In this document: positions 22,316 to 31,670 of the stretch, piece by piece | Layout: every line of letters starts with the position of its first letter | Numbering within the stretch: the stretch's first letter is position 1 | NCBI RefSeq assembly: GCF_028830055.1 | Contig: NZ_CP101655.1 | Span: 2,052,880-2,116,879, forward strand | Direction of reading: 5' to 3' | Source: Pseudomonas serboccidentalis | GTDB taxonomy: Bacteria; Pseudomonadota; Gammaproteobacteria; Pseudomonadales; Pseudomonadaceae | DNA: 64,000 nucleotides | The notes under the pieces: model-generated | Seen by the model: only the letters and a program-made list of their open reading frames with translations | Told to the model about the DNA's origin: nothing | The model's database searches: none | Translations under genes and position numbers: made by a program

Positions 22316-23314
22316 ATGACCGACACCCCGCATTTCCCGCTCTCCGCCGTGGTCGGCGCCGATGACCTGAAACTCGCCCTGTACCTCACCGCCATTGACC
22401 CGAAAATCGGTGGCGTGCTGATCGAAGGCCCGCGTGGCATGGCCAAGTCGACCCTGGCCCGTGGCCTCGCCGATCTGCTGGCGAGTGGTCAGTTCGTCAC
22501 GCTGCCGCTGGGCGCCACTGAAGAGCGTCTGGTCGGCACGCTCGATCTCGACGCCGCGTTGAGTGAAGGGCGTGCGCAGTTTTCCCCCGGCGTGCTGGCC
22601 AAGGCCGACGGCGGCGTGCTGTACGTCGATGAAGTGAATCTGCTGCCCGATCATCTGGTGGATCTACTGCTCGATGTGGCGGCCAGCGGCACCAACCTGA
22701 TCGAGCGCGACGGCATTTCCCATCGGCATTCGGCACGGTTCGTGTTGATCGGCACGATGAACCCGGAAGAGGGTGAATTGCGTCCGCAACTGCTGGACCG
22801 TTTTGGCCTGAACGTCGCCCTCAGCGGTCACACTGCGCCGGCCGAACGCGGGCAGATCATCCGCCGCCGCCTGGATTTCGACAGCGAGCCGCAGGCGTTC
22901 TGCGCGCAGTGGGAAGCACAGCAGCAAGCCCTGCGTGAACGTTGCGAGCGGGCGCGTAATGCCTTGCCGGGCATCCCGCTGGACGACGACGCGTTGGCGC
23001 TGATCACCGAGCGCTGCTTTGCGGCCGGCGTCGATGGCTTGCGTGCCGATCTGGTCTGGCTGCGCGCTGCCAGGGCCCATGCGGCATGGCGCGGCGCCGA
23101 AGCGATTGCCGAGCAAGACATCGACGCGGTGGCGGAATTCGCCCTGCGTCACCGCCGTCGTGAATCGTCTTCGTCCAGCCCTCAGCCCCCCGCGCAGAAC
23201 CCGGCCAATACCCAGGCCGAACCGAGCGAAGGGCAGGGACAGTGGGGCGATATGCCGGCTCCGGCGCTCGCCACCGGTGCCCGCCGTGAAGTGCCGAGCT
23301 GGCCAAAAAAGTAA
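22316..23314 (+). CDS. chlI: ChlI/BchI-like AAA ATPase of the cobaltochelatase
   Basis: An AAA+ ATPase related to Mg-chelatase subunit I that would power CobN. In 332 residues it has Walker A GPRGMAKST (38-46), Walker B VLYVDEVNLL, and sensor sequence TMNPEEGELRPQLLDRF. The tail (QPPAQNPANTQAE...) is a flexible Pro/Ala/Gln linker, as in ChlD proteins where it joins the ATPase to the VWA domain. The ATG at 22316 is in frame with an earlier start inside the REP and is preferred. The gene ends CCA AAA AAG TAA, an in-phase slippery heptamer (see 23305), so a minority of ribosomes should continue into the VWA frame. Confidence 0.93.
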   Translation: MTDTPHFPLSAVVGADDLKLALYLTAIDPKIGGVLIEGPRGMAKSTLARGLADLLASGQFVTLPLGATEERLVGTLDLDAALSEGRAQFSPGVLAKADGGVLYVDEVNLLPDHLVDLLLDVAASGTNLIERDGISHRHSARFVLIGTMNPEEGELRPQLLDRFGLNVALSGHTAPAERGQIIRRRLDFDSEPQAFCAQWEAQQQALRERCERARNALPGIPLDDDALALITERCFAAGVDGLRADLVWLRAARAHAAWRGAEAIAEQDIDAVAEFALRHRRRESSSSSPQPPAQNPANTQAEPSEGQGQWGDMPAPALATGARREVPSWPKK

Positions 23315-23352
23315 CCGGCATTCGTCCCCGATCCGACGCGGGGGCGAATGCC
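23305..23352 (+). promoter_or_regulatory. Programmed -1 ribosomal frameshift signal (ATPase to VWA fusion)
   Basis: The heptamer A AAA AAG (23305-23311) is in the correct zero-frame phase and directly precedes the ATPase stop TAA. After a 5-base spacer comes a 14-bp stem (23317-23330 paired with 23339-23352, one G-T pair, 8-base loop). A -1 slip joins the VWA frame, which is open from 23290 to 23982, giving a 555-residue ChlD-type protein. Slippery site, spacer and stem follow the dnaX pattern. Frameshifting that makes ChlI-like and ChlD-like products from one chlD gene has been proposed for bacterial cobalt chelatases. Confidence 0.85.
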
Positions 23353-23418
23353 AGACCCCGCGCCGGACGACTCGACCACGGACGCCAGGGCAAGCGTCAC
23401 GCCGCGCGCAGCGGCTCG

Positions 23419-23982
23419 GTGAACTGGTCGGGGACGCTGCTTAACGGTCGGCCGCGGACACGGGAAGATTTGCAGTTCCAACTGCGCACGCGTTCCCCCC
23501 ATGAACTGTGGCTGGTGATCGTCGACGCGTCGGCCTCGACCCGTCGGCATCAGGCGCTGAGCGATGCCAAGGGCTTGCTCACGCAACTGTTCGACGACGC
23601 TTATCGACAGCGCGCCCGTCTGGCATTGCTGACCGCCAGTGGCAGCGCGCCGAAGTGGCAGGTGCAGGGTTTGAAGGCTTCGAGCGGCTTGCGCACCTGG
23701 CTGGAGGCGTTGGGCGCAGGGGGCGGCACGCCGTTGGTGGCGGCGCTGGCTCAAGCGCAGCAATGGCTGCTGCAGCGGAAAAAGCGTTTTCCGGCTGAAC
23801 AGCAGCGCTTGCTGGTGGTGACGGATGGGCGCTTGAAAGCCTTACCGCCGATGCCGCCGCTGGAATGCCCGGGGCTGTTGATCGACATTGAGCGTGGGCC
23901 GATCCGCTTGGCACGGGCGCGGGAGTTAGCCGCGGCGTTGCATGCGGAATATCGGCATATTGATGATCTGATTTCGCTCTAA
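23419..23982 (+). CDS. chlD: VWA-domain part of ChlD-like cobaltochelatase subunit
   Basis: The MIDAS motif is visible as VDASAST, with GGTPL and VVTDGR further on, as in ChlD/CobT-type subunits that bridge the AAA ring and CobN. A GTG at 23419 gives 187 residues, but it is poorly placed and the frame upstream is coding-like back to 23311: HGRQGKRHAARSGSVNW is a typical sequence just before the VWA domain of ChlD proteins, and no ATG, GTG or TTG precedes it. The most likely natural product is the frameshift fusion with the preceding ATPase (223 residues added), with separate initiation at 23419 possible but less likely. Confidence 0.85.
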   Translation: MNWSGTLLNGRPRTREDLQFQLRTRSPHELWLVIVDASASTRRHQALSDAKGLLTQLFDDAYRQRARLALLTASGSAPKWQVQGLKASSGLRTWLEALGAGGGTPLVAALAQAQQWLLQRKKRFPAEQQRLLVVTDGRLKALPPMPPLECPGLLIDIERGPIRLARARELAAALHAEYRHIDDLISL

Positions 23983-24003
23983 AATCTGTGTGTTTGAACA
24001 GTC

Positions 24004-24080
24004 GCTTTCGCGAGCAAGCTCGCTCCCACAAGACGTGTGACCGCCGCGCGATCTGTGGGAGCAAGCTTGCTCGCGAAGAT
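24004..24080. repeat. REPIN-like inverted pair
   Basis: Inverted arms CTTTCGCGAGCAAGCTCGCT and CTGTGGGAGCAAGCTTGCTC follow the VWA gene stop. Confidence 0.85.
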
Positions 24081-24156
24081 ATCACCTCGGTTTAAGCGGC
24101 TAGCACCAAAACCTCAGCGCTGCTCTATGCTCCAGTCCAATCACAAGGAGTGAATC

Positions 24157-25803
24157 ATGCGGGTACTGGTCGCCAATCCCCAGGACGATTTTCGCGTCAA
24201 AGCTTACGCCGGCACCAACGGCGTGTTGCTGGCCATGGATCTGGCTGAATCGCGGCGCAAAGGCTTGCTCGGTTTTGCCATCGAGAAGCAGCAGGGCGAC
24301 AAACCCTGGCTGTTCCTGTTCAACAGCCTGACGTTTCCCGGCAAGGCGCACACCTTCCCCCAATACCACGCCACGCCCAGCGATAAAGCGCCGTTGCAGA
24401 AATTCCGCTGGGCCGATTACGCGGTCTATCCGGGCACGACTTTGCACTATCGCGTGCACCTGGCCTACGGCACGGCGGACGCGCCGCAACTGGGCGAAGC
24501 GCTGGAGCTGAGCATTATTTCCGACGACGGCCACCCGGCCAATCAGGGCGTGATCTTCAACCGCGCCGTGGCCGCCAGCCAGGCCTTCCAACGCAAGTTT
24601 CCCGACCTCGACGCGCAGATCAGCGCCAACAAGAACCTGCCGATCGAAGCCTGGCCCGACGCAGCGCGCCTGTGGCTGGAGAACGGCTTGCTGGAGCGTT
24701 TGCTGGGGTACATCGAGCGTGCGGTGGACGCTCAATGGGCGCTGGATATCGCGATCTACGAGTATCAGTTGCAGGCGATCGTCGATGCGGTAAACGCGGC
24801 GTTCGCTCGAGGCGTTCTGGTGCGCGTGCTCTATCACGCCCAAACGGATGATCCCGATACAACCCTGAATGAAGCGAGCCTGGCGCTGTTACCGGCGGCG
24901 AACAAACGCGGTAGGGTCACCCACAACATTTTCCACAACAAGTTCATTGTTCTCAGCCGCATCGACGGTGTTGGTCAGCGTCAACCGCAAGCCGTGCTGT
25001 GCGGCAGCACCAATTTCACCGCCAATGGCGTGTATCGCCAGGCCAATGTGGTGCATACGCTCGACGACGTGACGATTGCCACACGTTACCTGCAAACCTT
25101 CGAAGAGGTCTGGGCGAACCCCGCCGATGTCGGCGCTACGCGCACCTGGATCAGCGCACATAACCCGATGGACCCCACGCAACCGCTGTTCGCCGGGTTC
25201 TCGCCACGCAGCGGCGGGGCCGATCTGCGCGAGTTCGTCGAGATCATCGAGGCGGCCCAAAAGGATGTGCTGTTCGTCACGGCATTCAGTTTGCCGGACG
25301 CGATTCTCAACGCGCTGCTCGGCAAGCCTCATGACGACATCCTGCGTTACGGCCTGCAGAACACCGCCAGCAGCATCACCGGCTTTCACGCGGACCGAAC
25401 GGCGGAATTCGCCGCCACGGCTTTGCTCAACACCGGGCTGGAAGGCTGGCTGAAGGAAAACATGAAAGGCCAGAGGGGCAACCTGCTGGTGCACACCAAA
25501 GCGGTGGTCACCGACTTCACCACGGATGCGCCGACCATCATCAGCGGCAGCCACAACCTCAGCACCTCGGCCAGTAACGGCAATGACGAGAACTTCCTGA
25601 TCATTCGTGACGACACCGATCTGGCCGACCGTTATGGCCTGGAATTGCTGCGGTTCTACGAGCATTACCGCTTTCGCTATTTCGCGAAGAAACTGGCGCT
25701 GAAGCAGGTGAGTCCGCTGGCAGTGGATGACAGCTGGACCAACGATTACTACGTCGAGGGGGATTTGCGGCAGTTGTCGCGGTTGCGTTTTGCCGGACGC
25801 TGA
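24157..25803 (+). CDS. Phospholipase D-family (HKD) protein of unknown substrate
   Basis: The protein has 548 residues and no signal peptide. Two PLD-type halves can be recognised. The second is complete: H446-T-K448-x4-D453, followed by SGSHNLSTSASNGNDEN. The first is H260-N-K262 followed by FIVLS, where Ser takes the place of the usual Asp, then CGSTNFTANG. The first 200 residues have no recognised domain. HKD enzymes cleave phosphodiester bonds (lipids or nucleic acids); the substrate cannot be told. It stands alone between repeats, with AAGGAG seven bases before the ATG. Confidence 0.8.
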   Translation: MRVLVANPQDDFRVKAYAGTNGVLLAMDLAESRRKGLLGFAIEKQQGDKPWLFLFNSLTFPGKAHTFPQYHATPSDKAPLQKFRWADYAVYPGTTLHYRVHLAYGTADAPQLGEALELSIISDDGHPANQGVIFNRAVAASQAFQRKFPDLDAQISANKNLPIEAWPDAARLWLENGLLERLLGYIERAVDAQWALDIAIYEYQLQAIVDAVNAAFARGVLVRVLYHAQTDDPDTTLNEASLALLPAANKRGRVTHNIFHNKFIVLSRIDGVGQRQPQAVLCGSTNFTANGVYRQANVVHTLDDVTIATRYLQTFEEVWANPADVGATRTWISAHNPMDPTQPLFAGFSPRSGGADLREFVEIIEAAQKDVLFVTAFSLPDAILNALLGKPHDDILRYGLQNTASSITGFHADRTAEFAATALLNTGLEGWLKENMKGQRGNLLVHTKAVVTDFTTDAPTIISGSHNLSTSASNGNDENFLIIRDDTDLADRYGLELLRFYEHYRFRYFAKKLALKQVSPLAVDDSWTNDYYVEGDLRQLSRLRFAGR

Positions 25804-25810
25804 CAGCCAA

Positions 25811-25901
25811 CTGTAGGAGCTGCCGCAGGCTGCGATCTTTTGATCTTGACCTTGAAAAAACAAAGTCAAAAGATCGCAGCCTGCGGCAGCTTCTACAGGG
25901 G
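25811..25901. repeat. REP-like inverted pair
   Basis: Near-perfect arms CTGTAGGAGCTGCCGCAGGC...GATCTTTTGA and their complement surround an A-rich loop, 8 bases after the PLD gene stop. Confidence 0.88.
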
Positions 25902-25999
25902 GCAGTGGCCCGTTGATACAGATTTTGAAATGATTTGCCGCTGTAGAAAATGTGCCTTGAGACTGTACGCTCCAAGGCCATTTTTCATTCAGGATTTGC

Positions 26000-26155
26000 A
26001 TGAACACCCTCTCGGAGCCTCCCAGTCGTACCTTCTCCTCGCGCCATGGCGCGGTCTTGACGCACTCGCAGCATCCGGTCTTCCGACTCCCGACTATCGT
26101 TGACAACGCGGCTCCAGAGCCTTCGCGTTGCGCTTTGCCGTGTCCGGCAGCCTGA
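26000..26155 (+). CDS. Possible 51-residue ORF upstream of the TerC gene
   Basis: An ATG at 26000 with CAGGA six bases upstream opens a 51-codon frame ([20 protein letters not shown]...) ending 28 bases before the TerC gene. Third-position GC is about 70 percent, similar to real genes here, but no domain is recognised. It could be a leader peptide or chance. I see no yybP-ykoY-type manganese riboswitch in this interval. Confidence 0.25.
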   Translation: MNTLSEPPSRTFSSRHGAVLTHSQHPVFRLPTIVDNAAPEPSRCALPCPAA

Positions 26156-26183
26156 ATTCACTGAAGAGAGATCAAGACATTTT

Positions 26184-27743
26184 ATGGAATGGTTAGCGGA
26201 TCCCACGGCCTGGTTAGGCTTGTTGACTCTGATCGTGCTGGAACTGGTGCTGGGTATCGACAACCTGGTGTTCATCGCGATCCTGGCGGACAAACTGCCG
26301 CCGCATCAGCGCGACCGTGCGCGGATCATCGGCCTGTCGCTGGCACTGATCATGCGCCTGGGCCTGTTGGCGAGTATTTCCTGGCTGGTCACCCTCACGC
26401 AGCCGCTGTTCGAGGTGTTCGGCAAGAGCTTCTCCGGTCGTGACCTGATCATGCTGTTCGGCGGTGTGTTCCTGTTGTTCAAGGCCACCATGGAGCTGCA
26501 CGAGCGGCTCGAAGGCCATGTCGGCCAGCGCTCGACCAATGCCGCTTACGCGCTGTTCTGGCCGATCGTGGCGCAGATCGTCGTGCTCGACGCGGTGTTT
26601 TCGCTGGACGCGGTGATCACGGCGGTCGGCATGGTCGATGAACTGGCGGTGATGATGATCGCGGTGATCATTTCCATCGGTTTGATGATCGTGGCCAGCA
26701 AGCCGTTGACCCGTTTCGTCAACGCACACCCGACGGTGATCATGCTGTGCCTGGGCTTTCTGATGATGATCGGCTTCGCCCTGACGGCCGAAGGCCTGGG
26801 CTTCCACATCCCGAAAGGCTACCTGTATGCGGCCATTGGTTTCTCGATCCTGATCGAGGTGTTCAACCAGATCGCTCGGGCCCGTCGCAAACGCTCGATG
26901 CAAGGCCTGCGGCCAATACGTGAGCGTACGGCCCACGCGGTGATGCGTTTGCTGGGTGGGCGCAAGCTGGCGGTGGAGGAGGTCGGCGAGGAAATCTCCG
27001 ATCTGCTGGACGACGGCGAGGCGCCGAGTGCGGAACTGTTCGACCGGCGCGAGCGGGTGATGATCAGCGGTGTGCTGCAACTGGCCGAGCGCCCGATCCG
27101 CAACCTGATGACGGTGCGTGCCGACGTCGACACCATCGACCTGGCGGACGACGCCGAAGCGATTCGCACGCGCCTGATGCATTCGTCCTACTCGCGCTTG
27201 CCGTTGATTCGCAACGGTGCGGTGGATGAACCGCTGGGCTTCGTGCACAAGAAGGAACTGCTCAAGGAGTACCTGGCCGGGAACGAACCGAACCTGGAAC
27301 ATCTGGCGCGCAAGACCATCAACCTGCTCGACAGTTATTCGATCCTCAACGCGCTGGAACAGATGCGCGCAGCCTCGACCCACATTGCCTTCGTGGTCAA
27401 CGAATTCGGTGATTTTGTCGGCGTGTTGACCATGACCGACATCCTCGAGTCGATTGCCGGCGAGCTACCCGATGCCAGCGAAATCGAAGGCCCGGACGTG
27501 ATCGAAGAGCAGGGCGGGTTCGTGGTCAGCGGCGCGCTGAACCTGATGCGAGTGCGTGAGCGCACAGGCTTTGGCGTGCCGCCGACCGAGGACTATCAGA
27601 CCTTGGCCGGATTGGTGATGAGCTTGCTGGATCGGCTGCCGATGATGGGTGATCGTCTGGAATATGAAGGCTGGCAGATGACTGTCAAGGCTGTAGAAGA
27701 GCGGCGGGTGACGCGGGTGTTGCTGGTGCGTAATACCGCCTAA
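26184..27743 (+). CDS. TerC-family membrane protein with CBS and CorC/HlyC domains
   Basis: The 519-residue protein starts [20 protein letters not shown] and has about seven hydrophobic segments to residue 240, with the acidic motifs ELVLGIDN and DAVFSLDAV inside the membrane part, typical of TerC proteins linked to metal (often Mn) export. A cytoplasmic tail has two CBS repeats at about 300-425 and a CorC_HlyC domain at about 430-519. This is the YoaE/YegH layout. Substrate is inferred only from the family. The ATG at 26184 is chosen because the first membrane helix starts there; an in-frame start 84 bases upstream adds an Arg-rich unlikely extension. Confidence 0.9.
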   Translation: MEWLADPTAWLGLLTLIVLELVLGIDNLVFIAILADKLPPHQRDRARIIGLSLALIMRLGLLASISWLVTLTQPLFEVFGKSFSGRDLIMLFGGVFLLFKATMELHERLEGHVGQRSTNAAYALFWPIVAQIVVLDAVFSLDAVITAVGMVDELAVMMIAVIISIGLMIVASKPLTRFVNAHPTVIMLCLGFLMMIGFALTAEGLGFHIPKGYLYAAIGFSILIEVFNQIARARRKRSMQGLRPIRERTAHAVMRLLGGRKLAVEEVGEEISDLLDDGEAPSAELFDRRERVMISGVLQLAERPIRNLMTVRADVDTIDLADDAEAIRTRLMHSSYSRLPLIRNGAVDEPLGFVHKKELLKEYLAGNEPNLEHLARKTINLLDSYSILNALEQMRAASTHIAFVVNEFGDFVGVLTMTDILESIAGELPDASEIEGPDVIEEQGGFVVSGALNLMRVRERTGFGVPPTEDYQTLAGLVMSLLDRLPMMGDRLEYEGWQMTVKAVEERRVTRVLLVRNTA

Positions 27744-27754
27744 ACACGAATCTC

Positions 27755-27837
27755 CCCTGTAGGACCTGCGGCACGCTGCGATCTTTTGATCTTAAAAAAC
27801 AAAATCAAAAGATCGCAGCGTGCCGCAGCTCCTACAT
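27755..27837. repeat. REP-like inverted pair
   Basis: Arms CCCTGTAGGACCTGCGGCAC...GATCTTTTGATC and their complement lie between the convergent TerC and thioredoxin-like genes. The right arm overlaps the last codons and stop of the latter. Confidence 0.88.
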
Positions 27838-28275
27838 GGATATCGAGTGGTGTCGAAGTGACTGCGCACGCGGGCTGGTGCAAAGGTTACGCAAAGTGCG
27901 ACGAAGCCAGCCCAGGTCATGCCGTGGTTTTTGCCGCACCACCGGTGCCCTGGTCCTGCCAATATGCCGGGCAAAGTCCGCCGCCAGTGTTTCCTCCGTG
28001 CCAATCCCCTTGAGTTTTTTCACCAGCTTGCCGTTCTTGTAGAACAGCACCGTAGGTGTACCGGTGACCAGCGGATGGCGCGGCGACTGGCTGGTGTTGA
28101 GCATGTAAATGTTCGCCCGCAGCCGATAGGGCTCGGCCACCTCACGAAACACCGGCCCGGCGAATTCGCAGGCGGGGCAGTGTTCGTTGGCGAAGTACAG
28201 GATTACCGGGCGCCAGGTTTTCAGGGCTTTGCGGTAGGTGGCCGGCAGGTCTGAAAGGCGAGTCGTCGAGCGCAT
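27832..28275 (-). CDS. Thioredoxin-like protein
   Basis: The 147-residue protein has a thioredoxin fold with the redox motif CPAC (Cys33 and Cys36) after VILYFANEH, and the cis-proline segment GTPTVLFYKNGK. CPAC differs from the CGPC of true thioredoxin. No signal peptide is seen, so it is likely a cytoplasmic reductase or sensor. The C-terminal 35 residues (VRQKPRHDLGWLRRTL...) are basic and extend past the fold; the very end is encoded by the border of a REP element, so the original stop may have been altered. A strong GGAGG site precedes the ATG. It is divergent from the ABC importer genes. Confidence 0.85.
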   Translation of the reverse strand: MRSTTRLSDLPATYRKALKTWRPVILYFANEHCPACEFAGPVFREVAEPYRLRANIYMLNTSQSPRHPLVTGTPTVLFYKNGKLVKKLKGIGTEETLAADFARHIGRTRAPVVRQKPRHDLGWLRRTLRNLCTSPRAQSLRHHSISM

Positions 28276-28299
28276 GGGAACCTCCTTGAAAAAGCGCTG

Positions 28300-28359
28300 T
28301 TAGCGTTGCTGACGCTAATCCCATGGGCGACTTTCCTCTACTGTCAGAGTTGACAGTAG
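28300..28359. promoter_or_regulatory. Two perfect palindromes in the divergent promoter region
   Basis: TTAGCGT-N5-ACGCTAA (28300-28318) and CTACTGTCA-N4-TGACAGTAG (28338-28359) lie just upstream of the thioredoxin-like gene and about 255 bases before the ABC binding-protein gene. They look like operators for a dimeric regulator, but which one is unknown. Confidence 0.45.
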
Positions 28360-28612
28360 ACCGTGCGCCTTTTCGGTGAGCGCGCACTCAAATGTGGCCT
28401 GAGTACCCGAGCGGTGTGGCCCACGGTAGCGCCTGAGAAAACGCACTGCGAGTAACATCTGTCCGACACTTTCCCGCATCCTGTTGATTCCAAAAACATT
28501 TCAAACCACTCAGATTCCCTGCGTTTCCTGTGGCACACTTTCTGCTGTCTATTCCGTAGTAACAAACAGAGTTCCGGTATAGCGGAATAAACATCATCCT
28601 GGAGTGCTTGCC

Positions 28613-29461
28613 ATGCATCGCCGTCCTTCGTTGTTCAAAGCGTGTGTTTTTGTTCTTGCGGCTTCGTCCGCTGTCATGGGCATGGCCCAGGCAGCCGACA
28701 GCAAGCTCGACAGTGTTCTGGCCCGTGGCAAGCTGATTGTCGGCACCGGCAGCACCAACGCGCCGTGGCACTTTCAGGGCGCGGACGGCAAGTTGCAGGG
28801 TTTTGATATCGACATCGCCAGGATGGTGGCCAAGGGGCTGTTCAATGACCCGAACAAAGTCGAGTTCGTGGTGCAGTCGTCCGATGCGCGGATTCCCAAT
28901 CTGCTGACCGACAAGGTCGACATGAGCTGCCAGTTCATCACCGTCACCGCCAGCCGTGCGCAGCAAGTGGCGTTCACCTTGCCGTACTACCGCGAAGGCG
29001 TCGGCCTGCTGTTGCCGGCCAACAGCAAGTACAAGGAAATCGAAGACCTGCAGGCGGCCGGTGACAGCGTCACCGTGGCCGTGCTGCAAAACGTCTACGC
29101 CGAAGAGCTGGTGCATCAGGCGCTGCCCAAGGCCAAGGTCGATCAGTACGACAGCGTCGACCTGATGTATCAGGCGGTGAACTCCGGCCGCGCCGATGCC
29201 GCTGCCACCGATCAGTCGTCGGTCAAATACCTGATGGTGCAGAACCCTGGCCGTTACCGCAGCCCGACCTACGCCTGGAGCCCGCAGACCTACGCCTGCG
29301 CGGTCAAACGCGGCGATCAGGACTGGCTGAACTTCGTCAACACCACCCTGCATGAAGCCATGACCGGCGTCGAGTTCCCGACCTATGCGGCCTCGTTCAA
29401 GCAATGGTTCGGCGTCGATCTGCCGTCCCCAGCGATCGGTTTCCCAGTCGAATTCAAATGA
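28613..29461 (+). CDS. ABC importer periplasmic binding protein (probable D-glucosaminate/amino acid)
   Basis: The 282-residue protein has a signal peptide (cleavage probably after MGMAQA) and a family-3 solute-binding domain: KLIVGTGSTNAPWHF, GFDIDIARMVAKGLF, SRAQQVAFTLPYYREG. It captures the ligand for the permeases and ATPase that follow. The ATG at 28613 with GGAG eight bases upstream is chosen over a GTG nine bases earlier. In related P. fluorescens strains an importer of this type next to RidA, IclR and KdgK genes has been linked to glucosamine/glucosaminate growth (from memory). Gene context supports that substrate but does not prove it. Confidence 0.9.
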   Translation: MHRRPSLFKACVFVLAASSAVMGMAQAADSKLDSVLARGKLIVGTGSTNAPWHFQGADGKLQGFDIDIARMVAKGLFNDPNKVEFVVQSSDARIPNLLTDKVDMSCQFITVTASRAQQVAFTLPYYREGVGLLLPANSKYKEIEDLQAAGDSVTVAVLQNVYAEELVHQALPKAKVDQYDSVDLMYQAVNSGRADAAATDQSSVKYLMVQNPGRYRSPTYAWSPQTYACAVKRGDQDWLNFVNTTLHEAMTGVEFPTYAASFKQWFGVDLPSPAIGFPVEFK

Positions 29462-29511
29462 TTCCGTGAGAGCGGGGCGCCTGAATCGCCCCGCTCAAGG
29501 TACTGCTGACC

Positions 29512-30174
29512 ATGAACTATCAGTTGAACTTTGCCGCCGTGTGGCGCGATTTCGACACCTTGCTGGCGGGGCTCGGTCTGGGCCTTGAACTGGCTCTGGT
29601 GTCGATCGCCATCGGCTGCGTGATCGGCCTGCTGATGGCGTTTGCCTTGCTGTCGAAGCATCGCGCCTTGCGGGTGCTGGCCTCGGTGTACGTCACGGTG
29701 GTGCGTAACACGCCGATTCTGGTGTTGATTCTGTTGATCTACTTTGCCTTGCCGAGCCTGGGGATTCGCCTGGACAAGATCCCGTCGTTCATCATCACGC
29801 TGTCACTGTATGCCGGGGCCTATCTGACCGAAGTGTTCCGTGGCGGCTTGCTGAGCATCCCCAAGGGCCAGCGTGAAGCCGGGCTGGCGATCGGCCTCGG
29901 TGAATGGCAGGTCAAGGCTTACGTCACCGTGCCGGTGATGCTGCGCAATGTGTTGCCGGCGCTGTCGAACAACTTTATCTCGCTGTTCAAGGACACCTCG
30001 CTGGCCGCCGCGATCGCGGTGCCGGAGCTGACCTATTACGCGCGCAAGATCAACGTCGAGAGCTACCGGGTGATCGAAACCTGGCTGGTGACCACCGCGT
30101 TGTATGTCGCGGCCTGTTACCTCATTGCCATGCTGCTGCGTTACCTCGAGCAGCGTCTGGCGATCCGCCGATAG
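29512..30174 (+). CDS. ABC importer permease 1 (His/Glu/Gln family)
   Basis: The 220-residue inner-membrane protein has about five helices and the polar amino acid permease pattern: VVRNTPILVLILLIYFALP near the middle and the ATPase-contacting EAA-like loop REAGLAIGLGEWQVKAYVTV. It begins 50 bases after the binding protein and ends 9 bases before the second permease, so the four genes are one operon. Confidence 0.92.
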   Translation: MNYQLNFAAVWRDFDTLLAGLGLGLELALVSIAIGCVIGLLMAFALLSKHRALRVLASVYVTVVRNTPILVLILLIYFALPSLGIRLDKIPSFIITLSLYAGAYLTEVFRGGLLSIPKGQREAGLAIGLGEWQVKAYVTVPVMLRNVLPALSNNFISLFKDTSLAAAIAVPELTYYARKINVESYRVIETWLVTTALYVAACYLIAMLLRYLEQRLAIRR

Positions 30175-30183
30175 GAGGCTGCG

Positions 30184-30846
30184 ATGTACCAATCCCCTAG
30201 TTGGTTGCATGAGTTGTGGATAGCCCGCGAGACGTTGCTGCAAGGCTTCCTGACCAGTGTGCAGGTGTCGGCGCTGGCGATTCTGTTTGGCACGCTGCTC
30301 GGCGTCGTCACCGGTCTGGTGCTGACGTACGGCAGGTTCTGGATGCGCGCGCCGTTCCGCTTTTACGTCGACCTGATTCGCGGCACGCCGGTGTTTGTGC
30401 TGGTGCTGGCCTGCTTCTATATGGCACCGGCGCTGGGCTGGCAGATCAGCGCGTTTCAGGCCGGCGCGCTGGGCCTGACGCTGTTCTGCGGCTCGCACGT
30501 TGCCGAGATTGTGCGCGGGGCCTTGCAGGCACTGCCACGCGGGCAGATGGAGGCGAGCAAGGCGATCGGCCTGACGTTCTATCAGTCCCTCGGTTACGTG
30601 CTGCTGCCCCAGGCGTTGCGGCAGATCCTGCCGACGTGGGTCAACTCGTCCACCGAAATCGTCAAGGCCTCGACCTTGCTCTCGGTGATCGGCGTGGCCG
30701 AATTGCTGCTCAGCACCCAACAGATCATCGCCCGGACCTTCATGACCCTGGAGTTCTACCTGTTCGCCGGTTTTCTGTTTTTCGTCATCAACTACGGCAT
30801 CGAATTACTCGGCCGGCACATTGAAAAGCGGGTGGCCCTGCCATGA
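30184..30846 (+). CDS. ABC importer permease 2 (His/Glu/Gln family)
   Basis: The 220-residue partner of the preceding permease has the same layout: [19 protein letters not shown] and the loop [20 protein letters not shown]. The two form a heterodimeric channel. The stop overlaps the ATPase start as ATGA, implying coupled translation. Confidence 0.92.
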   Translation: MYQSPSWLHELWIARETLLQGFLTSVQVSALAILFGTLLGVVTGLVLTYGRFWMRAPFRFYVDLIRGTPVFVLVLACFYMAPALGWQISAFQAGALGLTLFCGSHVAEIVRGALQALPRGQMEASKAIGLTFYQSLGYVLLPQALRQILPTWVNSSTEIVKASTLLSVIGVAELLLSTQQIIARTFMTLEFYLFAGFLFFVINYGIELLGRHIEKRVALP

Positions 30847-31640
30847 CTCAAGCTCAAGTTTCCAACGTTGCAAACGGCCAGCCACTGCTGGACATCCGTG
30901 GTCTGCACAAACAGTACGGCGCGGTCGAAGTGCTCAAGGGTGTCGACCTGAGCATGCAGCGCGGCAACGTCGTGACGTTGATCGGCTCCAGCGGTTCGGG
31001 CAAGACCACACTGCTGCGCTGCGTGAACATGCTCGAAGAGTTCCAGGGCGGGCAGATCCTGCTCGACGGCGAATCCATCGGGTATGACGAGGTCGGTGGC
31101 AAACGCGTGCGCCATGCCGAAAAAGTCATCGCCCGCCATCGTGCCATGACCGGCATGGCCTTCCAGCAGTTCAACCTGTTTCCGCACCTGACCGCCTTGC
31201 AGAACGTCACCCTGGGCCTGCTCAAGGTGAAGAAGATGCACAAGGACCAAGCCGTGGTGCTGGCCGAAAAATGGCTGGAACGGGTCGGCCTGCTGGAACG
31301 GCGCAATCACTTTCCAGGTCAGTTGTCCGGCGGTCAGCAACAGCGCGTGGCGATTGCCCGGGCGATCGCGATGAACCCGAGCCTGATGCTGTTCGACGAA
31401 GTCACCTCGGCCCTCGACCCGGAGCTGGTCGGAGAAGTGCTCAACGTGATCAAAGGCCTGGCCGAAGACGGCATGACCATGTTGCTGGTGACCCACGAGA
31501 TGCGTTTCGCCTTCGAAGTCTCGGACAAGATTGTCTTCATGAATCAGGGGCGCATCGAAGAGCAGGGGCCTCCCAAGGAGCTGTTCGAACGCCCGCAATC
31601 GCCGCGCCTGGCTGAGTTTCTCAAGAGCACGCGGTTTTAA
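30843..31640 (+). CDS. ABC importer ATP-binding protein (polar amino acid type)
   Basis: The 265-residue cytoplasmic ATPase has Walker [11 protein letters not shown]-loop [17 protein letters not shown], signature LSGGQQQR and Walker [15 protein letters not shown], then the H-loop TH. It energises the two permeases with which it is translationally coupled. The length is slightly above the 240-250 usual for the family because of about 14 extra N-terminal residues. Confidence 0.94.
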   Translation: MTQAQVSNVANGQPLLDIRGLHKQYGAVEVLKGVDLSMQRGNVVTLIGSSGSGKTTLLRCVNMLEEFQGGQILLDGESIGYDEVGGKRVRHAEKVIARHRAMTGMAFQQFNLFPHLTALQNVTLGLLKVKKMHKDQAVVLAEKWLERVGLLERRNHFPGQLSGGQQQRVAIARAIAMNPSLMLFDEVTSALDPELVGEVLNVIKGLAEDGMTMLLVTHEMRFAFEVSDKIVFMNQGRIEEQGPPKELFERPQSPRLAEFLKSTRF

Positions 31641-31670
31641 TTTTTGCTTTTGTCATCAGGAGAAGTACCC

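Noticed and set aside
25904..26183. yybP-ykoY manganese riboswitch before the TerC gene
   Set aside because: I looked for the conserved blocks and could not find them.
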